DNA of 13,098 bases, taken from positions 1 through 13,098 of the forward strand of contig CARBKU010000020.1 of assembly GCA_948946035.1 (NCBI GenBank). Direction: 5' to 3'. The position numbers were made by a program, and so were the translations under genes. The notes under the pieces were generated by a model that made no database searches, had not been told where the DNA came from, and was given only the letters and a program-made list of their open reading frames with translations. Positions 1-8,251 of the stretch are shown piece by piece (the stretch's first letter is position 1; every line of letters begins with the position of its first letter). The stretch is from an uncultured Clostridia bacterium (GTDB lineage: Bacteria > Bacillota > Clostridia > TANB77 > CAG-508).

Positions 1-735
1 ATATTAAGTTTAATAGTTTTGCTATTGGTTTTTATTATTGGAATTATTTACATAGGTTATTATTTATATAATAGAAATAAAGACAAAAAAGAAAATACAA
101 ATATATTAAACAATATTGAAATAGATAACACTCAAATAACACCTCAACGAACAGAAAAAATGCTAAAATTAGAAGAATTACAAAAAGAAAACAACGAAAT
201 CATAAGTTGGCTAGAAATAGAAGGAACTAATATCAATTCCCCAGTATTACAGACTACTGATAATGACTTTTACCTAACACATAACTATAAAAAGGAAAAA
301 GCAAGTAGCGGAAGTTTGTTTTTAGATAAAGATTTTGATTTAGAAAATGGTAGTAGTAATTATCTAATATATGGTCATAGGAATAAGCAAGGGTTAATGT
401 TTGAAGATTTATTAAAATATGCAAAGGAAGATTTTTATAAAGAGCATAAAACAATAAAATTTACTACTAATAAGGAAGATGCAATATATGAAATATTGGC
501 AGTTTTCTATTCAAGAGTATATTATAAGAGTGAAAAAGATGTTTTTAGATATTATTATTTTGTTAATGCAAACAATGAAGCGGAATATAACGAGTTTATA
601 AATGAAGCTAAAAAAGCAAGTATTTATGATACAGGAATAACAGCAGAATATGGAGAACAACTGCTTACACTTTCCACCTGTGAATATAGCCAAGAAGATG
701 GAAGATTTGCAATAGTAGCAAAGAAAATAAAGTAA
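1..735 (+). CDS. Class B sortase, 5' end outside window
   Basis: Membrane-anchored cysteine transpeptidase that would cleave a sorting signal and attach a surface protein to the cell wall or a pilin to its partner. A hydrophobic N-terminal segment (about residues 1-18, counting from the TTG at 19) is a membrane anchor. The sortase B fold follows, with the catalytic His in YGHRNKQG (residue 120), the catalytic Cys in TLSTC (221) and the Arg in GRFAIVAK (229), so it should be active. The frame is open to base 1, so the true start probably lies upstream; TTG at 19 is only the first possible start visible. Class B sortases are common cargo of conjugative elements of Firmicutes. Its substrate is not in the window. 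A hairpin terminator follows at 761. Confidence 0.93.
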   Translation: MLSLIVLLLVFIIGIIYIGYYLYNRNKDKKENTNILNNIEIDNTQITPQRTEKMLKLEELQKENNEIISWLEIEGTNINSPVLQTTDNDFYLTHNYKKEKASSGSLFLDKDFDLENGSSNYLIYGHRNKQGLMFEDLLKYAKEDFYKEHKTIKFTTNKEDAIYEILAVFYSRVYYKSEKDVFRYYYFVNANNEAEYNEFINEAKKASIYDTGITAEYGEQLLTLSTCEYSQEDGRFAIVAKKIK

Positions 736-760
736 ATATAATGAAAAAATATAAATAGTT

Positions 761-796
761 AAACACTTACTAATTAAGTTTAGTAGGTGTTTTTTA
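761..796 (+). terminator. Rho-independent terminator after sortase
   Basis: Twelve-base arms 761-772 and 781-792 pair with one G-U wobble around an 8-base loop and run into a T tract. It separates the sortase from the next transcription unit. Confidence 0.8.
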
Positions 797-882
797 TATG
801 GTAATACTGCACTTCCCCCTTTTCTCTCCTCTGATAACATTAATAAAAATGGTTATGGTATATTGTTTATTAGAGGTAAGAA

Positions 883-1443
883 ATGGATAATTTTGAAGAA
901 GAAGTACAATATTTTACGGAATTAGTTTATAACAATATACAAGAAGCTAAAAAAAGAAAAAATAAAAAAGCATTAGCCGAAGAAGCAATTTTAAATTGCA
1001 TAAATGTAAGTAAAGATGGTCAGAGTATATTTGTTTACAATATGGATAAGGATTATTGCTACGAATTACTGAAAAAAGACATAGAAAAATATAATTATAA
1101 GAATTACAGAACGAAGGCTTTAGCCCTATACTATATTGGGAGATTAATAGAATATTTAAAAAAGGAAATGACATTTGAAGAACTTGCAGGGATATATGAA
1201 GAAACAAAACCAGTAGTAAAAAATATCATAGAACAGAAAAACAATATAAGTGAACAATTAAGATTACTTAGCAAAAATAGGAATATTCTAGAGGTACAAG
1301 AATATATCGATAAAATATATAATGACAAATATGCAAGTAAATATTTAAAATACTTAATAGATAAATATTATTATGGCAAAAAGAATTTAATAAAACCCAA
1401 GAAAAATGGTTTAGAAGCAGAATTTAAAATGTTATTAAGATGA
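883..1443 (+). CDS. Hypothetical protein, 186 aa, charged and helical
   Basis: Not recognised. The protein is Lys/Glu/Tyr-rich, with no membrane segment, signal peptide or obvious catalytic motif. The N-terminal 40 residues (EEEVQYFTELVYNNIQEAKK onward) and the rest look mainly alpha-helical. The start is supported by AGAGGT at 872-877. It ends in TGA at 1441-1443, only 13 bases before the exonuclease-like gene, so the two are probably co-transcribed and may work together. Its location in the accessory block of an integrative element suggests an element-specific role, but nothing more specific can be said. Confidence 0.75.
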   Translation: MDNFEEEVQYFTELVYNNIQEAKKRKNKKALAEEAILNCINVSKDGQSIFVYNMDKDYCYELLKKDIEKYNYKNYRTKALALYYIGRLIEYLKKEMTFEELAGIYEETKPVVKNIIEQKNNISEQLRLLSKNRNILEVQEYIDKIYNDKYASKYLKYLIDKYYYGKKNLIKPKKNGLEAEFKMLLR

Positions 1444-1456
1444 AAGGATAATAAAT

Positions 1457-1984
1457 ATGTGTATCAAAAGAAAAATATCAGATGAATATGTAACAATAGA
1501 TATTGAAACAGATGGATTAAACCCAGAAAAAGACAATATTATTGAATTAGCTGTTTGTAAGGTTAGGAATAAGAGAATAATTGACAGCTTTACCACTTTT
1601 ATTAACCCCAAGAAGCCTATATGCGAAGCTGTAACAAAAGTAACAGGAATAACAAACGATATGCTAAAAGATGCAGATACAATAAATATAGCTTTAAATA
1701 AATTGATAGATTTTATAGGCGATCTACCTATTGTCGTACACAATGCTAATTATGTTATGAAATTTATAAAAGCAAATACTAATATAAAGTTTGAGAATGA
1801 AATAATTGATACTTTAACATTGAGTAAGAAAAAACTACCCAATTTGAAGATTTATACAATAAAAGCAATTTTAGAGTTTGGTGGAAATTCTAATGTTGTA
1901 CTAAATAGGTCAATAGATTATGCACGAGTAATAGCCAAAGTTTTTGAAACTCTGAAAGATTATAAAGTAGAAAATAAAAGCTAG
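1457..1984 (+). CDS. DEDDh exonuclease-fold protein with degraded active site
   Basis: Resembles the DnaQ/PolC-type 3'-5' exonuclease (RNase T superfamily) along its whole 175 residues. The Exo I motif is intact (DIETDGL, Asp15 and Glu17), and the spacing to PxxEAVTKVTGIT is typical. The Exo II motif reads HNANYV, so the expected Asp is Val100. The Exo III motif, normally HRALDDA, reads NRSIDYA, so His is Asn150 and the catalytic Asp is Tyr155. Three of the five DEDDh residues are therefore replaced, each by a change reachable with one base (GAT to GTT, CAT to AAT, GAT to TAT). The frame is uninterrupted. By family knowledge it should not be a normal nuclease; it may bind nucleic acid or be decaying. 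AAAGGA at 1443-1448 supports the ATG. Confidence 0.82.
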   Translation: MCIKRKISDEYVTIDIETDGLNPEKDNIIELAVCKVRNKRIIDSFTTFINPKKPICEAVTKVTGITNDMLKDADTINIALNKLIDFIGDLPIVVHNANYVMKFIKANTNIKFENEIIDTLTLSKKKLPNLKIYTIKAILEFGGNSNVVLNRSIDYARVIAKVFETLKDYKVENKS

Positions 1985-2012
1985 ACATATAGTTTATATT
2001 CCCCCTTCTTAA

Positions 2013-2117
2013 AAATGGCTTAAAAACGATTATGAAGGAAATAGACATGGTTATAGTTTGGAAAAGATAAAAAGTATGGAAACAATGCAAAGGGATATGT
2101 ATAGATGCAATTTTTAA
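2013..2117 (+). pseudogene. Possible remnant of a 3' gene end
   Basis: The stretch between the exonuclease-like and MBL genes has one frame, closed upstream by TAA at 2010, that reads as protein-like sequence ending in NRHGYSLEKIKSMETMQRDM and a few more residues before TAA. It has no start codon with a ribosome binding site at its head. It may be the tail of a deleted gene. I do not recognise the family, and chance is possible. Confidence 0.3.
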
Positions 2118-2204
2118 AAAGTGGTTTTTATGCTGTTTTAGAAAATTAAGTGTTGAACAGGTTTAGGAAAAATAAAACATAGATACGAAAGATGAGGAAT
2201 TTAT

Positions 2205-3394
2205 ATGCAAGTCAAAATTCATAGAGGAGTTAATCAAATTGGTGGTTGTGTAACTGAAATTAGAAGTCAAAAAGCAAGGGTACTTGTTGACGTTGGCTCT
2301 AATCTCCCTAATTGTGAAAATGAAATAGAAGTGAATATTGCTAATATCAGTAAAAAATGTGATGCTGTTCTTATAACTCATTATCATGGAGACCATATAG
2401 GCGAATATATGCAAGTTAGTAAAGATGTTCCTATTTACATTGGAAAACAGGCAAAAGAGATTTTTACTATATTTCAAAATAAAATGAAAGATACAGGAGT
2501 TACAGAAATTACACAGGATCATATTGATAAAATAGATACATTTAAAATATTTAAGCAAGGTGTACCTTTAAAAATTGGAGATATGGAAATAACCCCTATT
2601 CGTACAGACCATTCGGCTTTTGACAGTTATATGTTTCTTATAGAAGCTAACGGCAAGAGAATTTTACATACACGGAGATTTCCGTTTGCATGGTCCTATG
2701 GGAAAAGGAACACCTAGAACACTCAAAAGAATAGGAAAAGTTGATGTTATAATTTGTGAACATACAACATTATCAAGACAAGATGAAAACTTTATGTCTG
2801 AATTTATGTTACAAGAAGAAGCAGTTAGTTTAATAAAAAGCAAAAAATATATTTTTATACTATGTGCTTCTACTAACATTGACAGGATAGCTTCTTTTTA
2901 TCATGCGAATAAAAAAGCAGGAGAAAAACTATTTATATGTGATATTTACCAGAAGAAAATACTTGATTATGTAAGCAAAAATAGTGCGCAATATACAGAT
3001 TATTATAATTTCTCTGATGTTAAGAGTTTTGATAGTGAATTGTATAAAAAGATGATAAGTAATGGTTTTTGTATGTTAGTTCGCAGCAACTATTTTTCAA
3101 AGAAATTTGTTTATAACCCTAGATTTAGAAACAACCTCTTTATTTACTCTCAATGGTTAGGATATTTACAAGGTAAAACAGCAGAAAAAGACATTGTTAA
3201 GTTTGTTCCTAAAAAATACCATTATTTACATACAAGTGGTCATGCAACAGCAGAAGGAATTATAGATGTTTGCAATATTGTTAAACCTAAAGTGATAATT
3301 CCTATACATCGGAATAAACTCATACGATTTTGATAAATTAGATTTACCATATAGAATTAGACACTTAAAGAATAAAGAAGCATACAGAATATAG
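2205..3394 (+). CDS. MBL-fold (beta-CASP/RNase J-like) hydrolase, read through two +1 shifts at CGG
   Basis: Zinc-dependent metallo-hydrolase of the RNase J-like beta-CASP type, probably a nuclease. In the first segment (2205-2672, 156 codons) the metal motif THYHGDH is at residues 58-64 and a TDH is at 134-136. The frame then hits CGG at 2673. Skipping the C restores HTGDFRLHGPMG, the conserved metal-binding Asp motif, and the second segment (2674-3309) carries CEHTTLSR, the HTSGHA motif (342-347) and IPIH (His368). Directly after that His is a second CGG (3310). Skipping its C restores 27 more residues, GINSYDFDKLDLPYRI to the end, stopping at TAG 3392. The joined protein is 395 aa, a normal family length. 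Read conventionally, the gene breaks into pieces that each lack essential motifs. GATGAGG at 2191 precedes the ATG. Confidence 0.87.
2673..2675 (+). other. In-frame CGG, +1 frameshift site 1
   Basis: Zero frame reads CAT ACA CGG AGA. The family motif HTGDF requires CAT ACA (C) GGA GAT. A conventional reading ends at TAG 14 codons later. Confidence 0.85.
3310..3312 (+). other. In-frame CGG, +1 frameshift site 2
   Basis: Zero frame reads ATA CAT CGG AAT and ends at TGA 3331. Skipping the C gives PIH-G-INSYDF and opens 27 further codons to TAG 3392. Same gene, same direction of shift and same restored codon (GGA) as site 1. Confidence 0.75.
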
Positions 3395-3428
3395 TATTTA
3401 TAATGAATTATGGAAGGAGTTTAAAGAC

Positions 3429-4010
3429 ATGAAAAACAAAACAGCAGTTGAAAGATTAAAAGAAGATGAAGAAAATATAAACATTAAGGCTAAAATAAGA
3501 TGCTTTATGATAGAGATAACAGATAACCTCAATAATACTGGATCAATAACAATATGGAAATTTAACAAGAATGAAAAGAATTTGAATGAGATGCTAACAT
3601 TTATAGAAACGAAAACATTTGTTGAAACTTTAGACATTGAAGGAGTTGCAAGTTTTCAAGTAACTATTAAGAAAGACAATGAAATATTAGAACATGGTTT
3701 ATTTTTAGATAAAATCACAAAATGGATATATAACCGATTAAACAATGAAAGCATAGAATTTATGTATGAGTTTGTTGGTGGAGAATACAACGGAAAGACT
3801 ATGACTAAAGCAGAAGTTGAAACTATATCGCATGGCATAACAGAAGATTTAACACATATTAAACAACAAGGTGCTACTTGTCATAGAAAAGAATTAGACA
3901 AGCAACCTCTTGTAGATGGTTACCTATCGCCTATGTATTCACATATAGACTATGGACTTATTTATTTACGATATGAAACACAAGAAGTTTATAACATACT
4001 ATCAAATTAG
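3429..4010 (+). CDS. Hypothetical protein, 193 aa
   Basis: Not recognised. It is a soluble mixed alpha/beta protein without signal peptide or membrane segment. A mid-region FVGGEYNGKTMTKAEVETI and a C-terminal half containing GATCHRKELDKQPLVDGYL may be conserved parts. GGAAGGAG at 3411-3418 precedes the ATG at normal distance. The next gene (DUF3560) starts 16 bases after its stop with its own AGGAG, so these genes and the DUF6809-like gene form one operon. Its role is unknown; the setting suggests an accessory function of the integrative element. Confidence 0.75.
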   Translation: MKNKTAVERLKEDEENINIKAKIRCFMIEITDNLNNTGSITIWKFNKNEKNLNEMLTFIETKTFVETLDIEGVASFQVTIKKDNEILEHGLFLDKITKWIYNRLNNESIEFMYEFVGGEYNGKTMTKAEVETISHGITEDLTHIKQQGATCHRKELDKQPLVDGYLSPMYSHIDYGLIYLRYETQEVYNILSN

Positions 4011-4026
4011 AAAGGAGATTTAAAAT

Positions 4027-4719
4027 ATGGCAGGTAGAGTTGATTATGAAGAAAGACAGGAATACAAAAAGGAATTATACCAAGAACGAGCAGAACAGGC
4101 AGAACAAAGAAGTCAAGCACATTATAAAAGGCGAAATGATTTAGCAAGTGTAATACCTATGGGACAACCTATTTTAATAGGACACCACAGCGAGAAACGA
4201 CATAGAAAAGATTTAGACAAAATAGATAATGAAATGAGGAAATCTATACAAGAAAGTGAAAAGGCAGACTATTATAGAAATAAAATAGACAATATTGATA
4301 ATGGCAAAGCAATATCTTCTGATGATCCACAAGCTATTGAAAAACTACAAGCTAGAATTGAAGAACTAGAAAAAGCAAAACTTGAAGTAAAAGCTAGACC
4401 TCATGAATGGTACGAGTTACCCTATCTTAATGCAGATATAAGAAGATGTAAAGACAGAATAAAAGAAATTCAAGAATTGGAAGAATTGCAGTTTGAAGAT
4501 ATTACCTTTACTGGTGGCAAAGCAATATTAAATAGAGAAATAAACAGGTTGCAGTTTATATTTGATGCTATACCAGATGAAGAAACAAGAACTACTTTAA
4601 AGAAACATGGTTTTAAATGGTCGAGATATGAACAGGCATGGCAAAGATTATATAACAAAAATGGTATTCGTGCTGTTAGATATGTTATTGAGGAAATACA
4701 AAAGAATAGTTGCTTATAG
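4027..4719 (+). CDS. DUF3560 domain protein
   Basis: The long charged helix of the N-terminal half has the DUF3560 signature: repeated Glu/Arg/Ala coil (residues 8-30), then RRNDLASVIPMGQPILIGHH and SEKRHRKDLDKI (about 36-66). A second coiled-coil stretch lies around 93-155. The C-terminal part, KKHGFKWSRYEQAWQRLYN, is the short Trp-containing module usual in these proteins. DUF3560 proteins occur mostly on plasmids, phages and integrative elements; their biochemical role is not established. AGAAAGGAG at 4009-4017 supports the start. The restored-frame genes around it contain in-frame CGG codons, but this one has none. Confidence 0.85.
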   Translation: MAGRVDYEERQEYKKELYQERAEQAEQRSQAHYKRRNDLASVIPMGQPILIGHHSEKRHRKDLDKIDNEMRKSIQESEKADYYRNKIDNIDNGKAISSDDPQAIEKLQARIEELEKAKLEVKARPHEWYELPYLNADIRRCKDRIKEIQELEELQFEDITFTGGKAILNREINRLQFIFDAIPDEETRTTLKKHGFKWSRYEQAWQRLYNKNGIRAVRYVIEEIQKNSCL

Positions 4720-4779
4720 GAGCGAATAAGTATATCGTTTAAAGTGTAAATAATGAAACAAAGGAAAGGAGCAAAATAT

Positions 4780-5055
4780 ATGGATACAGAGCAAGAGAGT
4801 GTTATACTAGCACTATATGAAAAGACTGAACAAGAAATGTCAAGCAGTAAAGAGTATAAGGAACAAATATCAAAATTCAATATACTTAGAGACCAGTTCA
4901 ACAAAGAAATAACATCAGAACAACAAGCAGAACTAAACATACTACTACAAATTAAAACAGATATGGAAATCACAACTGCTAGAGATTTCTTTGTAGAAGG
5001 GTTTAAGGTAGCAACAAAACTAATGGCAGAGGTATTATATAAGAAAGAAAACTAA
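4780..5055 (+). CDS. DUF6809-like small protein, 91 aa
   Basis: Small helical protein starting MDTEQESVILALYEKTEQ, with a central coil (KEYKEQISKFNILRDQF, QQAELNILLQ) and a C-terminal FFVEGFKVATKLMAEVL helix. The layout, an ALY start, a helical hairpin and a closing F-x-x-G-F-x-x-A-x-x-L-M-x-E helix, matches what I know as DUF6809, a family of unknown function common on clostridial mobile elements. An ATG at 4753 is in frame, but AAAGGAG at 4765-4771 sits 8 bases before the ATG at 4780 and decides for the shorter form. It is the last plus-strand gene before the convergent replication block. Confidence 0.7.
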   Translation: MDTEQESVILALYEKTEQEMSSSKEYKEQISKFNILRDQFNKEITSEQQAELNILLQIKTDMEITTARDFFVEGFKVATKLMAEVLYKKEN

Positions 5056-5299
5056 AGAAAGCACAAATATCATACTGAATATCAAACTACAATATGCCCT
5101 CATATATTGAACTAGAGAGGCTATATAGCCTTTGTAGAGGGGATATTTATTTTTACAAATTTTTTTTCGCCGTAGTATATAAAACAGCTTAAAATCGAGC
5201 CTAGCGGGCGACAGATAGGATATAAGAGTTTTTTTAAGACTAACTTTGAAATCATATAATTATTTTAATTAAAGAATTTTTTTATAAAATAATTGATAG

Positions 5300-5328
5300 T
5301 ATATTTTAATACTTCGTATTAAAATATA
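5300..5328. repeat. Perfect 13-bp hairpin, 3-base loop
   Basis: TATATTTTAATAC (5300-5312) and its exact reverse complement (5316-5328) surround TTC. There is no T tract directly after it on either strand, so it is not a typical terminator. Confidence 0.75.
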
Positions 5329-5418
5329 GCAGACTTCATGCAAATTTATCTTATTGAATTTTGAAAAAATATTATATATTAAATTTAGATAATATTTTAT
5401 TATTTATATCCATTTCAT

Positions 5419-5453
5419 GATAAAAGAGTTAGGTTAAATCTAACTCTTTTATC
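5419..5453. terminator. Perfect 14-bp hairpin, likely bidirectional terminator
   Basis: GATAAAAGAGTTAG (5419-5432) and CTAACTCTTTTATC (5440-5453) are perfect arms around GTTAAAT. The A/T-rich outer arm can serve as a terminator in either direction between the convergent operons. Confidence 0.65.
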
Positions 5454-5468
5454 AATTTGTTAGGGAAC

Positions 5469-5505
5469 TTTTAAGGGAATACTGTTTTTTAGTATTCCCT
5501 TAAAA
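5469..5505. terminator. Perfect 15-bp hairpin, likely terminator of the minus-strand replication genes
   Basis: Arms 5469-5483 and 5491-5505 pair perfectly around GTTTTTT. The core is AAGGGAATACT. It lies 66 bases past the stop of the helicase gene on the minus strand. A third, imperfect stem (AAAAGTT/AACTTTT arms, about 5547-5570) lies directly at the helicase stop. Confidence 0.6.
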
Positions 5506-5570
5506 TATAAGGCTTTTAGGCTTTTAGGGAAAAAGGGAACTTTTTAAAAGTTAATAACGAAAAAGTTATT

Positions 5571-7107
5571 TTAAACTTTTCCGTTATTGTTAAGATCTAT
5601 ATCATAAAGTCCCGCTTCTCTAAGTTTTTCCTCACTAGGATGTAAGTCGCCAAACTCATCTTCGAGAGGAAAATCATCGCTATTATCACTATCAAGTCCA
5701 AGTTCAGACCTAGATTTATCAGAATTTGGAACATCATTATCAAAATTAATATCTTTTTCGTTATTAGGATTATAAATACTTTCATACTCTTTTTTAGTGG
5801 CTTCATTTAATGTTATATCTCTATAATACCAATAACCATTAGATTTTTTCTTTTCTCCTTTACCCTTTTTGTTTAAAATTTTGTTGACTTCTTGCTTGGT
5901 TTCTTTATAACCATTGTTGTTATCTTTACACCATGCTTCATAAACATCGTAGAATTTTGCAGTAGTACATATATCTTCTATTTTTCCTTTTATTTCTCTA
6001 TCAACAACACATTCTTTATAAAATGATAGGAAACTGTGATTTTCTATTTGATAATCTTCATTTAAAGCCCTACAACTAGTAGGAATACTATATCTGTAAC
6101 CATTTTTGATTACTTGCCTTAAACATCTTATTGCTAATGATACAATATACTCCTTTTCTTCAAGTAAATGTTCCACAAGTTGCTTATCTTGTCTATTTTC
6201 TGGAATAACATTATCACATCTTACAATTATTATTCTGTTATACACCCAACTTCCTCTATCTCCACCGAAATCTTGGTAATTCATTACAACAAAACCATAG
6301 TACACCATTGAATATAAAATCTATACCATTTTCTCCCTTATATTCTCCGTAAATAGTATCTCCACCAGTTAATTTTTTAAATGTTTCTAATTCTGGTACA
6401 CTCTTGTAAGACATATCATTTGAGCCTACAAGCCTTTTACCTAATAATTGTATTTTTGTAAATTGCTTTTCCAAATCTTTTAAATCTAAACTACTACAAT
6501 TTTCATTACCTATTAGAGAAGATAAAAAGTTTTTAAGCACACTCTTGCCTGTGTTTCCCTCTCCTACCATAAAAAGTGCTTGTTTCATTTTGTGCCCTGG
6601 TATATTACTTAATATTACCCCTATAAATTGCAGTAAAAAATATTTAACTGCTTTATTATAATTAGTTAGTTGATTAATAAATCTAACAAAATATTGTTTT
6701 TTAGGTGGTGGTACATTCTCATTGTAATTACATGGTATTCTAATAGTGCATAAATAATCTGGAGAGTGAAGCTTTAATTGTCCTGTATCAAGTTCTAGTA
6801 TTCCATTTTCAAAGTTTATTATATTTTGGTCAGCATTTAATTTTTCTATTGGTACAAATTTCAAGTCTGTTTCTAGTAATTTAAAGACTTCTACCATATA
6901 GTTGCTTTTGATTAAACTTGAGGGAATAAAAGCCTTAATTATTCCCTTAAATTCTTCATCAGAAACTAGCTTATAATAGCCTCCTAAATGAACATATCTT
7001 AATATCCCACTTTTCGCATTGTTTCTAACAAAAAAGTACGGTACATTCTTTCTTATAAAATCTGCTAGTTTAGGACATGATATTATAACATCTATTTTTT
7101 CTCTCAT
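5571..7107 (-). CDS. P4/D5-type SF3 replicative helicase, read through a +1 shift at CGG
   Basis: ATP-dependent superfamily 3 helicase for replication of the element. The first 280 codons (7107-6268) contain a D5-like N-terminal region, Walker A GEGNTGKS (182-189), the KRLVGSND Walker B region (224-231) and motif C, FNGVLWFCCNELPRF (266-280). The frame then meets CGG at 6267 and would stop two codons later. Skipping the C gives GGDRGSWVYNRIIIV (from 281), the standard continuation of this motif with the conserved Arg, then a C-terminal domain and an acidic tail to TAA 5573-5571. The total is 511 aa, normal for P4-family helicases. Without the shift the protein would lack the post-motif-C arginine region needed for catalysis. 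The ATG lies 5 bases after the primase stop, with AGGAGG inside the primase end. Confidence 0.9.
6265..6267 (-). other. In-frame CGG, +1 frameshift site 3
   Basis: On the minus strand zero frame reads AGA TTT CGG TGG AGA TAG. The SF3 continuation needs TTT (C) GGT GGA GAT, that is F-G-G-D. The shift lies exactly at the codon boundary before a conserved Gly-Gly-Asp. Confidence 0.88.
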
Positions 7108-7112
7108 ATTGA

Positions 7113-8156
7113 TTATTCCTCCTTAAATTCTTCTTGATTTTTAGTCTTTTTAGGCTTTTTTAATTGATAAGAGATCCAGTCAAGTTTTTTAATAAAATCG
7201 CTACTTAAAGAAATATCAGCAAGTTGCTTTTTGACTAATTTTAAATGATATTCCATTAAATCTGTTACAGGATCTATTCCTAACATATCATACTTAAAGT
7301 GTTTTACCGCTTCTTGATATGTCAATTCTTTGGTTATCATTAAATAATTAATAATATTCCCACCTTTACAGCCGTTTGCACCGAAGCAATAAAATGTATT
7401 ATTGTCCTTATGATACCTCAAACAGTCCTTATGCCCACATATTTTACAAGTTTTAAAATAAGTCCAACTTCCAGAACTTCCACAAACTTCGTTTCCGTCT
7501 TGTATCATATACTTTTCAAGGTCAAATTCTTTTGTTAATTGTTTTAAATTACTACTTACTTCATAATCTGTGTTATCTTCTGTTTTTGCTTCTGCCTCTG
7601 GTTTAGCAAATTTTATAACATCTTCTAAAGTAATTCTTGCTTCTGGATCAATTATCTTCACTTCTTTATTAGTTCCATAAAATAGTCTTGATAAGTCCTT
7701 ACAGGCTTTATCTGCTTGAGGTAAAAGGTCCATTAATGTTTTTATTATAAGTTTTGCTTCCTCTTGATTACAAGTAGCTTCCTTAAGTATAAACAATAAC
7801 CTGAATTTAGGCTTGACCTCACTACTATTGAAAGTGTGATAATAAGCACATATCTTAATACCTTTATCATTTAATAAAGTTATTGCTTCTTCTGGTGTTA
7901 ATATTTCCGCTTCCACTTCATTATCAATATCAACACCAATTAATTGTTGTTGCTTCCAGTTTTCATTTTTTGTACCATTTTCTAGTACAGCAGGAACGAA
8001 GGTATAACCTTTACCAATACACTCAACTATTTCATTTAGTGTATATTCCTTTAGTGCTTCTGCATTAGCAAGTCTTGTCTTAATACCGCCTGTTTCCTTA
8101 CTATCTGGCTTACTTGTATATGGTTTATTATCTATTAGTAATTTAATTTTTTCCAT
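7113..8156 (-). CDS. Primase with prim-pol-like N-terminus and zinc ribbon
   Basis: Probable DNA primase that works with the SF3 helicase encoded immediately downstream. The N-terminal half resembles archaeo-eukaryotic primase (prim-pol) domains: GVDIDNE (74-80) gives an acidic D-x-D pair, followed by YYHTFNSSEVKPKFRLLFIL (105-124) and DLSRLFYGT (154-162). The C-terminal half has a zinc ribbon resembling the DnaG CHC2 type, with C237-x2-C240, C257 and C263 (CKICGHKDC, FYCFGANGCKGG). A charged tail follows. Primase and helicase are often fused in P4-like elements; here they are two adjacent genes. Ribosome binding is AAAGGAA about 13 bases before the ATG, a long gap. Assignment to the prim-pol family is by motif only. 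Confidence 0.78.
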   Translation of the reverse strand: MEKIKLLIDNKPYTSKPDSKETGGIKTRLANAEALKEYTLNEIVECIGKGYTFVPAVLENGTKNENWKQQQLIGVDIDNEVEAEILTPEEAITLLNDKGIKICAYYHTFNSSEVKPKFRLLFILKEATCNQEEAKLIIKTLMDLLPQADKACKDLSRLFYGTNKEVKIIDPEARITLEDVIKFAKPEAEAKTEDNTDYEVSSNLKQLTKEFDLEKYMIQDGNEVCGSSGSWTYFKTCKICGHKDCLRYHKDNNTFYCFGANGCKGGNIINYLMITKELTYQEAVKHFKYDMLGIDPVTDLMEYHLKLVKKQLADISLSSDFIKKLDWISYQLKKPKKTKNQEEFKEE

Positions 8157-8190
8157 GATAAAATCACATTCCTTTCTATTTTTTCTTTAC

Positions 8191-8237
8191 AAGAGCGAAT
8201 TTTTGTATTATACTAATAGATACAGAAATTCACTCTT
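8191..8237 (-). repeat. Inverted repeat before the primase gene
   Basis: Eighteen-base arms 8191-8208 and 8220-8237 match at 16 of 18 positions around an 11-base loop. It lies between the excisionase-like gene and the primase. There is no T tract after it in the minus direction, so an mRNA leader or attenuator structure or a protein-binding dyad is more likely than a terminator. Confidence 0.55.
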
Positions 8238-8251
8238 AATTTTTTAAGAGA

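Larger units (their letters stand above)
5056..5570. other. 515-base non-coding, hairpin-rich region between convergent modules
   Basis: No credible gene on either strand. It contains a perfect 14-base palindrome (5118-5131), a locally GC-rich patch around 5166-5213 (TCGCC at 5167 able to pair with GGCGA at 5207), an inverted repeat 5258-5267/5285-5294, and three strong hairpins listed separately. A direct repeat of GGCTTTTA lies at 5511-5527. Convergent genes explain one or two terminators but not so many structures. A replication origin, transfer origin or single-strand initiation site for the element is possible, especially next to its primase and helicase, but no known origin motif is recognised. 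Confidence 0.55.

Noticed and set aside
511..840. Minus-strand ORF of 109 codons overlapping the sortase end
   Set aside because: It is antisense to the sortase catalytic region, has no ribosome binding site and crosses the terminator.
2205..3394. Calling the MBL gene a plain pseudogene
   Set aside because: Both breaks are the same type (extra C before GGA at a codon boundary), all motifs survive, and the same event recurs in three other genes including a chromosomal one.
5597..5806. Minus-strand ORF of 69 codons
   Set aside because: It is an alternative frame inside the acidic helicase tail and has no independent support.
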